This document shows positions 25,984 through 34,703 of a stretch of 53,405 nucleotides of DNA, in pieces. The position numbers and the translations under genes are program-made. Position 1 is the first letter of the stretch. Each line of letters begins with the position of its first letter. Location of the stretch: the NCBI GenBank assembly GCA_016650235.1, contig JAENWC010000028.1, forward strand, positions 1 to 53,405, read 5' to 3'. The notes under the pieces are model-generated. The model was not told where the DNA came from, did not search any database, and saw only the letters and a program-made list of their open reading frames with translations. This stretch comes from Terriglobia bacterium (GTDB lineage: Bacteria > Acidobacteriota > Terriglobia > Bryobacterales > Bryobacteraceae).

Positions 25984-27363
25984 ATGTTTTTAAAGCCCCA
26001 GCACTTGCATTTCACGGGGATTGGCGGAATCGGAATGAGTGGCATCGCGGAGGTGCTGTTGGACCTTGGTTATACCATCACCGGATCGGATCTGAAGCTT
26101 GGCCCCATCACCGGGCGTTTGACCGGGCTGGGCGCGCGTGTGTTTGAAGGTCATCACGCGCGCCACGTGGCCGGCGCGCGCGCCTTGGTGGTCAGCTCCG
26201 CCGTGAGCCAGGATAATCCGGAACTGGTGGAGGCGCGCCGCCGCCAGATCCCCATCATTCCGCGCGGAGAGCTGCTGGCCGAGCTGATGCGGCTGAAGTT
26301 CGGCATCGCCGTGGCTGGCAGCCACGGCAAAACGACCACCACCTCGATGGTTGCGGCCATCCTGAGCCACGCCGGACTGGACCCGACCGTAGTGGTGGGC
26401 GGCCGGTTGCGGACCGTTGGCGGCAGCAACGCGCGCGTGGGCAAGAGCGAATTCATGGTGGTGGAGTCGGACGAGAGCGACGGATCATTTCTCAGGCTGG
26501 CTCCGATTCTTGCCGTGGTCACCAACATCGATCAGGAGCACCTGGACCACTACGGAAGCTTTGAAAACGTGGTGACCGCGTTCACGGAGTTCGTCAACAA
26601 GGTCCCATTTTACGGCGCGGCCGTATTGTGCATGGACGATGAGAACGTGCAGCGGATTCTACCGCTGGTGCGCCGCCGCAGCCTCACCTACGGGGTAAGC
26701 GCGCAGGCCGGCCTGCGCATCACGGAGGCCACCTATGGGGGCTCGGCCAGCCGTTTCCGGCTTGGCCTGCGAGAACAGGAACTAGGCGAATTCGAGTTGA
26801 ACGTGGCCGGGGCGCACAACGTGTTGAATGCCACCGCGGCCGTGGCCATCGCATTGGAACTGGAAGTTCCGCCGGACCAGATCCGGGAAGGATTGCGGTC
26901 GTATGCAGGCGTGGACCGGCGGATGCAGTGGAAGGGACAGGAGGCCGGGGTCACGGTAATGGACGACTACGGGCACCACCCCACCGAAATACGCGCCACG
27001 CTCGATGCGGCGCGCCTGGGCCGTTATCAGCGGATCCACGTCCTGTTCCAGCCGCACCGTTACTCGCGCACGCAGTTGCTGATGGAGGAGTTCGGGCGCT
27101 CCTTCCACGCGGCTGACAGCGTGTATGTGATGGACATCTATGCCGCCTCGGAAGCACCCATTGAGGGGATCGATGCGCAGGCCCTGGTGCGGAAGATCAG
27201 CGCCTACGGCCATCGATCCGTCCTTTACGTGGGCGGCATGGACCAAGGCATAGAAAAGATTCTACGCGAGGCGCATCGCGGAGACCTGGTTTTGACGCTG
27301 GGGGCAGGCAGCGTCACCCAGGCCGGCGATAAGCTGCTTGCGGCGCTGGCGGGGAGGAGCTAA
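25984..27363 (+). CDS. murC: UDP-MurNAc--L-alanine ligase MurC
   Basis: A 459-residue ligase adding L-Ala to UDP-MurNAc. N-terminal [17 protein letters not shown] is the MurC signature, followed by [13 protein letters not shown] (ATP site), [22 protein letters not shown] and [14 protein letters not shown]. It starts 5 bp after murG, and the ftsQ ATG follows its stop directly. Full length. Confidence 0.96.
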   Translation: MFLKPQHLHFTGIGGIGMSGIAEVLLDLGYTITGSDLKLGPITGRLTGLGARVFEGHHARHVAGARALVVSSAVSQDNPELVEARRRQIPIIPRGELLAELMRLKFGIAVAGSHGKTTTTSMVAAILSHAGLDPTVVVGGRLRTVGGSNARVGKSEFMVVESDESDGSFLRLAPILAVVTNIDQEHLDHYGSFENVVTAFTEFVNKVPFYGAAVLCMDDENVQRILPLVRRRSLTYGVSAQAGLRITEATYGGSASRFRLGLREQELGEFELNVAGAHNVLNATAAVAIALELEVPPDQIREGLRSYAGVDRRMQWKGQEAGVTVMDDYGHHPTEIRATLDAARLGRYQRIHVLFQPHRYSRTQLLMEEFGRSFHAADSVYVMDIYAASEAPIEGIDAQALVRKISAYGHRSVLYVGGMDQGIEKILREAHRGDLVLTLGAGSVTQAGDKLLAALAGRS

Positions 27364-28272
27364 ATGGCGAAGAAGCAAACGCAAGCGCCGCGGATTATTT
27401 GGAAACCGTTTGTGCTGCCGGTGTTGGCGGCCACTTTCCTTTGCCTCACCGGCCTGCTGGTGTTTCAGGCGCTGGAACGGTTTTTGATTCACGATGCGCG
27501 TTTCACCATGCGTGCCGGGGATGTGCCTGGGGAGGGCTCTCCGGACCTGGCCATCACTGGCTTGAACCGGACCCCGGCTGCTCAAGTGCGCCGCCTGTTC
27601 CAAAGCGACGAGGGGCGCAGCGTGTACCTGCTGCCTCTTGCACAGCGCCAGGAGAGTCTGCGCCGAGTGCAGTGGATCAAGGATGCCTCGGTGAGGCGGC
27701 AGTGGCCCAACCGGGTGTCGGTGCATGTGAAGGAGCGCAAACCGGAGGCGTTTATACGGCTCACCTCCAAGCGGCAGGCGGCGTCACCCAAGTTCATGTT
27801 GATCGACGGGGATGGGGTGCTGCTTCCGGCTCCCGAGGATAGCGCCGTCATGGAGCTTCCCGCCCTCTCTGGCATCAGCCCCGACCAGAACCAGGAAGAT
27901 CGGGCCAGGCGCGTCCGCCTGATGAAGCATGTGATGCAGGCCATTGGGCGTCACGCCGAGTATGTGTCCGAGTTCAACGTGAGCGATGTGGACAATGTGC
28001 GGCTTATCTATTCGATTGAGGACCGCGCGGTGACGCTGCTGATGGGCAATGAGAATTACGCCGCCCGGCTGCAGCGCTTCCTCACGCATTATCCAGAGAT
28101 CAAGAAACGCGCGCCAACGGCGACGGCCTTCGATCTCCGGATCAAGGATCGTATCACGGCCATTGATGAGGAGCGTCTATCCGCCAAGCCCTCCGCCTCC
28201 GGCGGAGCGGCAGGGGGCCGCTCAGTGGAGAAAACGGTCGAACCGTCCGCTCAGGAGCACCATGCCGGTTAA
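27364..28272 (+). CDS. ftsQ: Cell division protein FtsQ
   Basis: A 302-residue bitopic protein with a basic N-terminus, a transmembrane helix at about 18-38 (VLPVLAATFLCLTGLLVFQAL) and a POTRA domain (residues about 58-130: ITGLNRTPAAQVRRLF, VQWIKDASVRRQWPNRVSV, VHVKERKPEAF), followed by the beta domain. It is part of the FtsQLB complex. The last 30 residues are low-complexity (Ser/Ala/Gly), encoded by DNA with small GC palindromes near 28186-28210. The 3' end overlaps ftsA by 11 bp. Confidence 0.9.
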   Translation: MAKKQTQAPRIIWKPFVLPVLAATFLCLTGLLVFQALERFLIHDARFTMRAGDVPGEGSPDLAITGLNRTPAAQVRRLFQSDEGRSVYLLPLAQRQESLRRVQWIKDASVRRQWPNRVSVHVKERKPEAFIRLTSKRQAASPKFMLIDGDGVLLPAPEDSAVMELPALSGISPDQNQEDRARRVRLMKHVMQAIGRHAEYVSEFNVSDVDNVRLIYSIEDRAVTLLMGNENYAARLQRFLTHYPEIKKRAPTATAFDLRIKDRITAIDEERLSAKPSASGGAAGGRSVEKTVEPSAQEHHAG

Positions 28273-29479
28273 ACCACAACACGCCGTCGGACTGGACGTA
28301 GGATCCACGCGCACCCGGTGCGTGATCTGCGTGGTGGAGGATGGGCAGCTTCGTTTTCTGGGCGCCGGTTCGGTGCCCTCGAAAGGTTGGCAGCGCGGCC
28401 GCGCCGCCGACCCGGGGGCGATATCCGCCAGCATCGCCGCGGCTGTGAAGGAAGCGGAAACGCGAGCCGGCGTACTGGTGGAAAGCGCGGTGCTGGGTGT
28501 GGGAGGACCGGATGTGACGGCGGTGCAGAGCCGCGGTGTATACGAGTTCGGCCGCCCGCGCGAGGTGGGGCCAACCGACCTGGCCTACGCAGTGGATCTG
28601 GCGCGGAAGGTAAAGATGGATGAGGACCGTGAATTGATCCACGTCTTTCCGCAGGACTTCACCGTGGATGGCCGCGCCGGATACCGCTATCCGGTAGGCG
28701 CGGTGTGCACGCGGCTGGAAGCCAATGTGCTTCTGATCACCACTTCCACCATTGAGCATGAATTCATCGTTTCGGCAGCACAGCGGGCGCACATCCACAT
28801 TAAGGACACGGTGTTTGAACCGGTGGCGGCCGGATACGCATCGGTGCTCCCGGAAGAGCGGGGGCGCGGCGTGGCGGTGGTGGATCTGGGCGTGGATGCC
28901 ACCGGCGTGGTGCTCTACGACGGCGAAGCGGCGGTGACGGCATGCAGCCTGCCGATCACGGCCGACCATCTCACGCGCGATCTCACCAGCGGCCTGCGCT
29001 ACTCCTGCGGAGTGACCGTCTCGCTGGACGATGCCGAGACCCTGAAGCGCGACTATGGCTGCGCGATGTTGGGACTCACCTCGGACAACACGCTGATCGA
29101 GGTGCCGCTCGCGGATGGACGCGGCTGGTTTGAGGTTTCGCGCCGGCAGATCAACGAGATTCTGGAAGCGCGCGCCGAGGAGTTGTTCCTCTATGTGCGC
29201 CAGGAGGCCTCGCGCGTGGGAATGGATCAATCGTTGCTGGAGGGCGTAGTCTTAACGGGCGGCGGGGCGCGGTTGAACGGGCTGTGCGACATGGCCGAGA
29301 GAGTTCTGAACTGTCCGGCCAAATTCGGATTGACGGCCGGAATCCGCGACTGGCCGCAGACCTTTCTCGACCCGGCCTGGACGACGGCGGCGGGGTTGTC
29401 AATGTATGCGGCGCGGTTGGATCAGCGCGGGGAGGACCGGCGGCGCGGACCTGGTTTCTGGGGATTCTTTGGATGGTGA
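28262..29479 (+). CDS. ftsA: Cell division protein FtsA
   Basis: A 405-residue actin-like protein that tethers FtsZ to the membrane. Motifs are VGLDVGSTRTRCVI (phosphate 1), VVDLGVDATGVVLYDG (phosphate 2), VVLTGGGARLNGL (adenosine) and the SHS2 (1C) domain around VLGVGGPDVTAV. The C-terminal RGPGFWGFFGW fits the amphipathic membrane-targeting helix. The frame is open upstream to 28049, but ATG 28262 marks the start of homology and overlaps ftsQ by 11 bp. Confidence 0.93.
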   Translation: MPVKPQHAVGLDVGSTRTRCVICVVEDGQLRFLGAGSVPSKGWQRGRAADPGAISASIAAAVKEAETRAGVLVESAVLGVGGPDVTAVQSRGVYEFGRPREVGPTDLAYAVDLARKVKMDEDRELIHVFPQDFTVDGRAGYRYPVGAVCTRLEANVLLITTSTIEHEFIVSAAQRAHIHIKDTVFEPVAAGYASVLPEERGRGVAVVDLGVDATGVVLYDGEAAVTACSLPITADHLTRDLTSGLRYSCGVTVSLDDAETLKRDYGCAMLGLTSDNTLIEVPLADGRGWFEVSRRQINEILEARAEELFLYVRQEASRVGMDQSLLEGVVLTGGGARLNGLCDMAERVLNCPAKFGLTAGIRDWPQTFLDPAWTTAAGLSMYAARLDQRGEDRRRGPGFWGFFGW

Positions 29480-29518
29480 GACGGATGGAAATGCAACCAA
29501 CGGATGAGAGGTATTGAA

Positions 29519-30766
29519 ATGCTAAACCTGGAAGCGAACATCGAAGCTATCAAATTTGAGATGGCGGAAGACTTAATGCTGGGCACCAAGATCAAGGTGC
29601 TGGGCGTGGGCGGGGCAGGCGGAAACGCCGTGGCTCGCATGATGCAGGCGGGAATGTCCGGGGTGGAGTTTTATGTATTGAACACGGACAAGCAGGCGCT
29701 GCAGGTATCTCCCGTTCCCAATAAACTCGCCATTGGTTCCAAGGTGACCAGCGGGCTGGGGGCGGGATCCAATCCGGAGATCGGGCGGCAGGCCGCGCTC
29801 GAGGACACCGAACGGATCATCGAGATTCTGGAAGGGTCCGATATGGTGTTCGTGACGGCGGGCCTCGGCGGAGGCACGGGCACGGGCGCAGCCCCGGTGG
29901 TGGCTTCGCTCGCCAAGGAATTGGGCGCGCTGACCGTAGCCGTTGTGACCAAGCCATTCCTGTTTGAAGGACCGCGCCGTATGAAACTGGCCGAACGGGG
30001 CTTGAGTGAACTGGCCGGCACGGTGGATACCGTCATCACGATTCCCAACCGGCGCCTGATGGAAATCGCCCCGCGCGGGACCACGTTCCAGCAGGCCCTG
30101 CAAATGGCCGACGATGTGTTGCGGCAAGCGGTGCAAGGCATCAGCGACATCATTACAACGCCGGGTCTGATCAACCGCGACTTCTCCGACATCAAGGCCA
30201 TCATGCTCGGCATGGGCTACGCGATGATGGGCACGGCGACGGCGGCGGGAGAAACCGCCGCCATAGATGCGGCGCGCAAGGCCATCAGTTCTCCATTGCT
30301 CGAAGAGAGTGTGACTGGGGCGCGCGGCATTCTGATCAACATCACCAGTTCCAGCCAGATCCTGCTGCACGATGTCGACGATGCCTGCACGTTGATCCGC
30401 GAGGCCACCGCCGATGAGGACGTGCAGATCAACTTTGGTGTGGTGACGGATGAATCGCTGGGCGATGAAGTGAAAGTCACCGTGATCGCCACCGGGTTCC
30501 AGCATGAAGGCTACGTGGCGATTCAGCCGCCGATGGCACGCCCTGTAGCGCCTTCTCCGCCGGTACCGGAGCCGGTAATGATTGGGGAAGCCGGGCCGGA
30601 GCCGGTTGCGGAGCAATCCATCCATGAAACGGAAATGGAGCCGGAAATGATGGCCAAGGAAGAAGAGGCCGAACAGGTGCAGTACAACCAAATGCCCGAG
30701 GCTCCGCCGCCGAACGACATTGACACCCCGGCTTTCCTCCGCCGCGAGCGCCGTCTGTTTAACTAG
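29519..30766 (+). CDS. ftsZ: Cell division GTPase FtsZ
   Basis: A 415-residue tubulin-like GTPase forming the Z-ring. Motifs are [13 protein letters not shown], the [11 protein letters not shown] tubulin signature, TIPNRRLME, and the C-terminal peptide [13 protein letters not shown] that binds FtsA, after an acidic linker (about residues 330-395). ATG 29519 is preferred over ATG 29504 because GAGAGGT (29506-29512) lies 6 nt before it. It is the last gene of the cluster. Confidence 0.96.
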   Translation: MLNLEANIEAIKFEMAEDLMLGTKIKVLGVGGAGGNAVARMMQAGMSGVEFYVLNTDKQALQVSPVPNKLAIGSKVTSGLGAGSNPEIGRQAALEDTERIIEILEGSDMVFVTAGLGGGTGTGAAPVVASLAKELGALTVAVVTKPFLFEGPRRMKLAERGLSELAGTVDTVITIPNRRLMEIAPRGTTFQQALQMADDVLRQAVQGISDIITTPGLINRDFSDIKAIMLGMGYAMMGTATAAGETAAIDAARKAISSPLLEESVTGARGILINITSSSQILLHDVDDACTLIREATADEDVQINFGVVTDESLGDEVKVTVIATGFQHEGYVAIQPPMARPVAPSPPVPEPVMIGEAGPEPVAEQSIHETEMEPEMMAKEEEAEQVQYNQMPEAPPPNDIDTPAFLRRERRLFN

Positions 30767-30836
30767 AGCTTTGCCTGACCCTATCTTCGCCTCGAGAGCA
30801 CTTGGTCTCGCCACACCGGCAAGAGTTATCCGAGAG

Positions 30837-30859
30837 GGCGCAGCCCGCAGGGCGGCGCC
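30837..30859 (+). terminator. GC-rich hairpin downstream of ftsZ
   Basis: A stem-loop GGCGC-A-GCCC-GCA-GGGC-G-GCGCC lies 70 bp after the ftsZ stop. It has no T-run, so it is a candidate 3' end or stabilising structure rather than a clear intrinsic terminator. The rest of 30767-31016 contains no gene. Confidence 0.35.
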
Positions 30860-31016
30860 GGGATGCCTCGTGGAAGTCGACGAGGTTCAATGCGTACTCC
30901 TGTGCTTGTTGAAGTGCCGCGTGGCCACCCAACGGCCGGAGGCAGCAGCTCAAGGATCAAGAGCCGATCCCAAGAAAGAAGATGCGATAAGGGTGGAACG
31001 AATCTTTGACTGTGAC

Positions 31017-32378
31017 CTATTGGCCCGGAGCTTGCGCGAATCGTGCCAGTTCCAGCGCGGTATCATCACGGGTTTGGCGGGCCCATGCTTCGAGTTGATT
31101 CGCGAGGTTAACCACAAGTTCCGGTCGTTTCAAGTAGAGGTTGACGGATTCTTCGGGGTCGGCCTCCAGATCGTATAGCTCGCCCGGACGGAGTTCCGGG
31201 CGCAGATCGTATTTCCGAAGGATGAGCTTGTGGCGCGCAGTTCGAATAGCGCGCTCATCGAATAACGAACCGTCGATGGCTCGCTGCGGAATGTTCTGCA
31301 GAATCACGGGCTGCTTCCAGTCGTCGCTGCCGGAGAGCGTGGAAAAAAGACTGCTGGCGTGGAGAGTGGGGGTAAGGTCGTTAGTGCGGACTCCTTGCGC
31401 CAGAGAGATGCCGCAGGCGTCCAGAATGGTTGGAGTCATGGCAGCCAAGTTGACCCCCGAACGCCACACTTTGCCTTGAGGGAGCCGCGCCGGGTAACGC
31501 ATGATGAGTGGGACGCGTGCGACCTCTTCATAGGACATGGCGATTCCTTCAGCGGAACCGGGGCGGTCGATCCAGGTGCGGCCGTGATCGGCGGTGAAGA
31601 TGATGAGCGTATTGTCCAGAAGGTTGCGGCGGCGCAGGGTTTCCATCATGCGGCCGGTGTTCCAGTCGAGGTTGGCGATGGTGGCGTGGTAGTCGGCGTG
31701 TTCGGCGCCGGCGAAAGCGGAGGCCCAGCGTTTGGGCGGATCCAGCGGCTCGTGGGGCGCGTAGTAGGACTGGTAAAGGAACCAGGGCCGGTCGGCGTTG
31801 GCTTCTATGAAGCGAATCCCTTCATCGGTTTCGACGTCCGGGCGGTAGGCGGAACGGTGCGGCTCGCCCACCCAGTGCCGCAGGAGCGAGTTGAACGCTT
31901 TGAATGTATCGAAGAAACCAGGATTGGCGGGGCCGAGGTGCCATTTGCCGACGCAGCCTGTGGCGTATCCTGCGTTGTTCAGTTGGTAGACCACATTATC
32001 CCAGAGCCGGAAGCGTGGATCGCGGAACGGATCCACGATGGTGTCCGGGAAATTCGTATTGGTGCGTCCGGCAGGGGCGGGGTATACATTGCGGCGGATC
32101 CCGTGAGCGTGCGGGTAGAGCCCGGTGAGCATGGACGCGCGCGCGGGTCCGCACAGGGCTTGCGGGGTGTAGGCGTGATGAAAGCGAACGCCGGAGGCGG
32201 CCAGTTGGTTGAGGTTCGGAGTTCTGGTTTCGGAGCCTGAGTAGCAGCCGATGGCGTCGGCGCGGCACTTGTCGTACAGCAGCAGGAGAACATTCGGAGG
32301 GCGCGCGGATTGCGCGCGCGCAGTGTTTTCCGCCATGGCGGCGGTTGCGAATGAGGTGAGGAATTGCCGGCGTCGCAT
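31017..32378 (-). CDS. Sulfatase (formylglycine-dependent), exported
   Basis: A 453-residue arylsulfatase-family hydrolase. The N-terminus MRRRQFLTSFATAAMA is a Tat-like or Sec signal, which is why I start at 32378 rather than the in-frame ATG at 32405. The activation motif is CGPARASMLTG (C-x-P-x-R), whose Cys becomes formylglycine. GKWHLG, FTADHGRTW and the C-terminal LYDLEADPEESVNL also fit. The first metal-binding motif is unusual: the family's paired Asp is Tyr-Asp here (LLLLYDKCRADAIGCY). Substrate unknown. It is convergent with ftsZ. Confidence 0.9.
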   Translation of the reverse strand: MRRRQFLTSFATAAMAENTARAQSARPPNVLLLLYDKCRADAIGCYSGSETRTPNLNQLAASGVRFHHAYTPQALCGPARASMLTGLYPHAHGIRRNVYPAPAGRTNTNFPDTIVDPFRDPRFRLWDNVVYQLNNAGYATGCVGKWHLGPANPGFFDTFKAFNSLLRHWVGEPHRSAYRPDVETDEGIRFIEANADRPWFLYQSYYAPHEPLDPPKRWASAFAGAEHADYHATIANLDWNTGRMMETLRRRNLLDNTLIIFTADHGRTWIDRPGSAEGIAMSYEEVARVPLIMRYPARLPQGKVWRSGVNLAAMTPTILDACGISLAQGVRTNDLTPTLHASSLFSTLSGSDDWKQPVILQNIPQRAIDGSLFDERAIRTARHKLILRKYDLRPELRPGELYDLEADPEESVNLYLKRPELVVNLANQLEAWARQTRDDTALELARFAQAPGQ

Positions 32379-32455
32379 TGAGTGCAGTATACGCGCAAAC
32401 GCCATTGATGGGTCAAACGTGCGACCAAGTGGCCTATAATAAGATCTGGAAATCG

Positions 32456-32680
32456 ATGGAAACAGTCACAGTAGAATCGATCCCAATCGTCGTAGGGCGA
32501 GAGGAGGACGGGCGCTGGTGGGCCGACATCGGATCAATGCCTGGTGTACTGGCGTATGGCGCAACTCGCGAGTCGGCGATTGCAGCCGTGCGAGCATTGG
32601 CCTTGCGCGTTGCCGCCGATTGCATTGATCACGGGGAGGAGATCCCTGGACCATTCGCCAAAGTCTTCTGTGTGGCATGA
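32456..32680 (+). CDS. HicB-family antitoxin
   Basis: A 74-residue HicB domain: VESIPIVVGREEDGRWWADI, then MPGVLAYGATRESAIAAVRALALR, the conserved PGV/PGC and helix. ATG 32456 is the family start. A perfect TATAAT at 32435-32440 lies 15 bp upstream and may be the -10 element, with a weak -35 (GTCAAA, 32412-32417) 17 bp before it. The stop overlaps the ATG of a hicA gene that is frameshifted, so the antitoxin may be without a working toxin. Confidence 0.85.
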   Translation: METVTVESIPIVVGREEDGRWWADIGSMPGVLAYGATRESAIAAVRALALRVAADCIDHGEEIPGPFAKVFCVA

Positions 32681-32888
32681 GCCGCTGGCGATCGGTAAAG
32701 GCAAAGCAGCTTTTGGCCGCCCGCTCCGTATCGGTTGGCAGGTGGCTTGGCAGCATGGTTGGCACCACCGTCTGAAAAGGGCCGGATGGCCCAAATACAC
32801 ATTCGCGTTTCACGACGGCGACGAGGTCGGACCCGGGCTGTTAACACAGATCGCCAAGAAGACGGGGCTGACGCCTGAGGACTTGTAA
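32677..32888 (+). pseudogene. HicA-family toxin, frameshifted
   Basis: The gene starts in ATGA overlap with hicB and reads MSRWRSVKAKQLLAA, a normal HicA beginning. After about 32720 the correct sequence continues in another frame: LRIGWQVAWQHGWHHRLKRA, then GWPKYTFAFHDGDEVGP and IAKKTGLTPEDL to the TAA at 32886-32888. The in-frame reading hits TGA at 32773. A net shift of minus one base near 32716-32722 explains this. The toxin is therefore probably inactive unless the frame shift is programmed or a sequence error. Confidence 0.75.
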
Positions 32889-33120
32889 GCTGTCAAGGGG
32901 GGCACGGTCGAATCACGCGCGGGCATTGGGCAGCAATCAGACAGCCAATACTTCAAAGTCCGGCCTGCCGACCAGGCGGTCATTAGGAACCCGACCCTGA
33001 TCTTGTCTGCGGCGCTGCCTTAAAACGGGAGCCGCAATGAGGGTATTGCGGGCGGAAGACGTTCTTCTTCAAAGCGCTGCGGAGCCACGCCGCACACGAT
33101 CAGGGAGGTTGGAAATCGTG

Positions 33121-33511
33121 ATGCTTGAAACCGGTTATGTAGAACTACTGGTGGCGCATCAGCCCGCCAAGCCTCGCAAATCGCGAGGAACTGACGGAAA
33201 TGACTGCACTGCTGGAAACCCTCGCCGCCAATGAGACCGCGCAAACGCCGGCCATGGAGCGGTTCATCGAGACCCTCACTGCGCTAGTCCTGCAGTACGA
33301 AGAGGAGATCCACCCCGGACCCGGTGCGTCGCCGGCCGGGGTATTGAAATACCTGATGGAAGAGCGCGGTTTGCGACAGGTGGATCTTGTGCCGATCCTT
33401 GGAGGCAAGTCGTACGTGAGCCAGATCCTGTCTGGGCACCGGCCGATCTGCAAGGAAGCGGCCAGCAGGCTGGCAGAGTTTTTCCGCGTGAGCCCACATA
33501 GCTTTCATTAG
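33121..33511 (+). pseudogene. HigA-like XRE antitoxin with N-terminal frameshift
   Basis: The main frame (33200-33511, 103 residues) encodes an antitoxin of the COG5499/HigA type: acidic helices ERFIETLTALVLQYEEEIHP, then the helix-turn-helix LMEERGLRQVDLVPILGGKS and SQILSGHRPICKEAASRLAE. Its expected N-terminus lies in another frame from ATG 33121 (MLETGYVELLVAHQPAKPR), after a ribosome site AGGGAGG at 33102-33108. It joins the main frame near NREELTEMTALLE. One extra base around 33175-33183 accounts for this. The ATG at 33200 may still give a shortened protein with an intact DNA-binding domain. I found no HigB toxin upstream; 32889-33120 holds no recognisable gene. Confidence 0.65.
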
Positions 33512-33633
33512 CGGTTGGCCGCCATGTCTGGCGGCAAGAGCCGCCTGCGGACTAATCCGGCTAGAAGTGCTTTGAGATCTGCTGATGCGGATTCTTGGGC
33601 CGGTTGGGCGAGAAGCCCAGAAGGCTGGTCATT

Positions 33634-34077
33634 CTATCCGGCGGTCGCAGAAACGAGCTGAAGCTTGTCGAGGTGCCGAAAGTCCTTGGGATTATTTGTC
33701 ACAAGGGGCGCTGACAGAACGAGTGCAGTGGCCGCGATCCACGCATCTGCTGAACTCATCTGGCGTCCCTTGCGCCCACTTTGGTTGCGGACCTCAGCCC
33801 AGGCCGAACATAACAGGCTGTCTGAATGGAGCACCGAGAAGTCATCCAAATAGGATTGCAGCAGGTCGTGCCTGCGCTGCCCCCAGTTGGCGTCCAGCGC
33901 GCCTTGGCGCATCTCCGCCAGTGTCATAAACGATAGAACCAATTCAGAACCGCGAATGATCTCCACGTACTGAGGCGCGAATTTGGCGTGCCACTTGAAA
34001 ATGTAGCTGGCTACGTCTGTGTCAACGACCAGTCGTACCGTTGCGGTGGGAGGAGACGTCAATACGGCGCTGCTCAT
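33634..34077 (-). CDS. VapC-type PIN-domain ribonuclease toxin
   Basis: A 147-residue PIN-domain protein. Acidic metal-binding residues are in LVVDTDVASYIF, TLAEMRQGA, SSADAWIAATAL and LVTNNPKDF, the usual four positions. These toxins typically cut tRNA or rRNA. The ATG at 34077 lies inside the preceding small gene, suggesting translational coupling with an antitoxin. The first 14 residues are not conserved, so translation could begin slightly later. Confidence 0.87.
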   Translation of the reverse strand: MSSAVLTSPPTATVRLVVDTDVASYIFKWHAKFAPQYVEIIRGSELVLSFMTLAEMRQGALDANWGQRRHDLLQSYLDDFSVLHSDSLLCSAWAEVRNQSGRKGRQMSSADAWIAATALVLSAPLVTNNPKDFRHLDKLQLVSATAG

Positions 34078-34213
34078 AGATGGCCTGTACGAAAGCTTCG
34101 GATTCCTCCGGCGGTCCAGGATCGATGTGACTCAGAAGCCTTTCCAAAGAGAGTGAGCCGCTCCGGATCAGGTTGGGCGGGTCTTTGGCTGGCCGTTTTG
34201 GTGCATGCTCCAT
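34022..34213 (-). CDS. Putative antitoxin partner of the PIN toxin
   Basis: A 63-residue frame from ATG 34213, overlapping the start of the PIN-domain gene by 56 bp. It is charged (PKRPAKDPPNLIRSG, then PGPPEESEAFVQAIYEQRR) and has the size of a VapB-like or Phd-like antitoxin. I do not recognise a defined family. The call rests on position, size and overlap. Upstream the same frame runs into the remnant of a recombinase gene. Confidence 0.5.
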   Translation of the reverse strand: MEHAPKRPAKDPPNLIRSGSLSLERLLSHIDPGPPEESEAFVQAIYEQRRIDVSSHRNGTTGR

Positions 34214-34299
34214 AGTAATGACTATTATAGCGCCACCGGCCGGCTCGCAAACGCCTTTGCTGCGTCGACCGGCAGGAGGCGCGGCCTTGGCATCATCGA

Positions 34300-34459
34300 T
34301 ACAAAGCCAGCCACAAAAGCATAGCATGGCGTAACCGTACGATTCTTGCGAACTCGCCGCCGCGAGCGAATTCACGACGGCAGTTTTCGACTGTTCGAGA
34401 TCAGGGAACCGAAGAATCGTCTTTGGCTTGTGCCGTTTCGTCTTTTGCCGACGTGCCAT
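34300..34459 (-). pseudogene. 5' remnant of a tyrosine recombinase/integrase gene
   Basis: From ATG 34459 the minus strand reads MARRQKTKRHKPK, then LRFPDLEQSKTAVVNSLAAA and ESYGYAMLCFCGWLC. This is the N-terminal SAM-like core-binding domain typical of phage-type integrases (pattern PDLxxSKxAVLNSL...GYxxAIxxFxxWYC). Similarity stops around 34305, and the catalytic domain with its Arg-His-Arg-Tyr residues is absent. The frame continues into the antitoxin region only by chance or by fusion. It is evidence that this zone was mobile. Confidence 0.65.
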
Positions 34460-34622
34460 ACTGGCGGCCTCCTGTGCCGCGGATTCAGAATGGCGCGAGA
34501 AGCCGGGAGTTTCAGGTCCCGGAGCGCCGTGTGTGGACCGTGCGAGCGACGGAGGCTAGGGGTTCGGTTAGTCCGCGACCAGACCAAATGCCATAAACTG
34601 TTATCGTGCACCCACTGTTGAG

Positions 34623-34657
34623 GCGTCGAGAAGTGAGGGCGTTTGCCCTGTCGACGC
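34623..34657 (+). promoter_or_regulatory. Nested hairpin upstream of the DUF262 gene
   Basis: Outer arms GCGTCGA (34623-34629) and TCGACGC (34651-34657) enclose inner arms AGGGC (34636-34640) and GCCCT (34645-34649) with a GTTT loop. It lies 46 bp before the DUF262 start. It could be an operator, an RNA leader structure or an end of an inserted segment; I cannot tell which. The rest of 34460-34703 shows no gene. Confidence 0.45.
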
Positions 34658-34703
34658 GTTCATCTCGACTCTCCGCTCAACTGAGCGAAACGAGGAATCT
34701 AGA

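Noticed and set aside
28049-28261. Upstream extension of ftsA to 28049
   Set aside because: It lies inside ftsQ and adds residues without similarity; the family start is ATG 28262.
32889-33120. A higB toxin gene upstream of the higA-like gene
   Set aside because: None of the frames shows RelE/HigB motifs; the short plus frame from 33037 has no recognised family.
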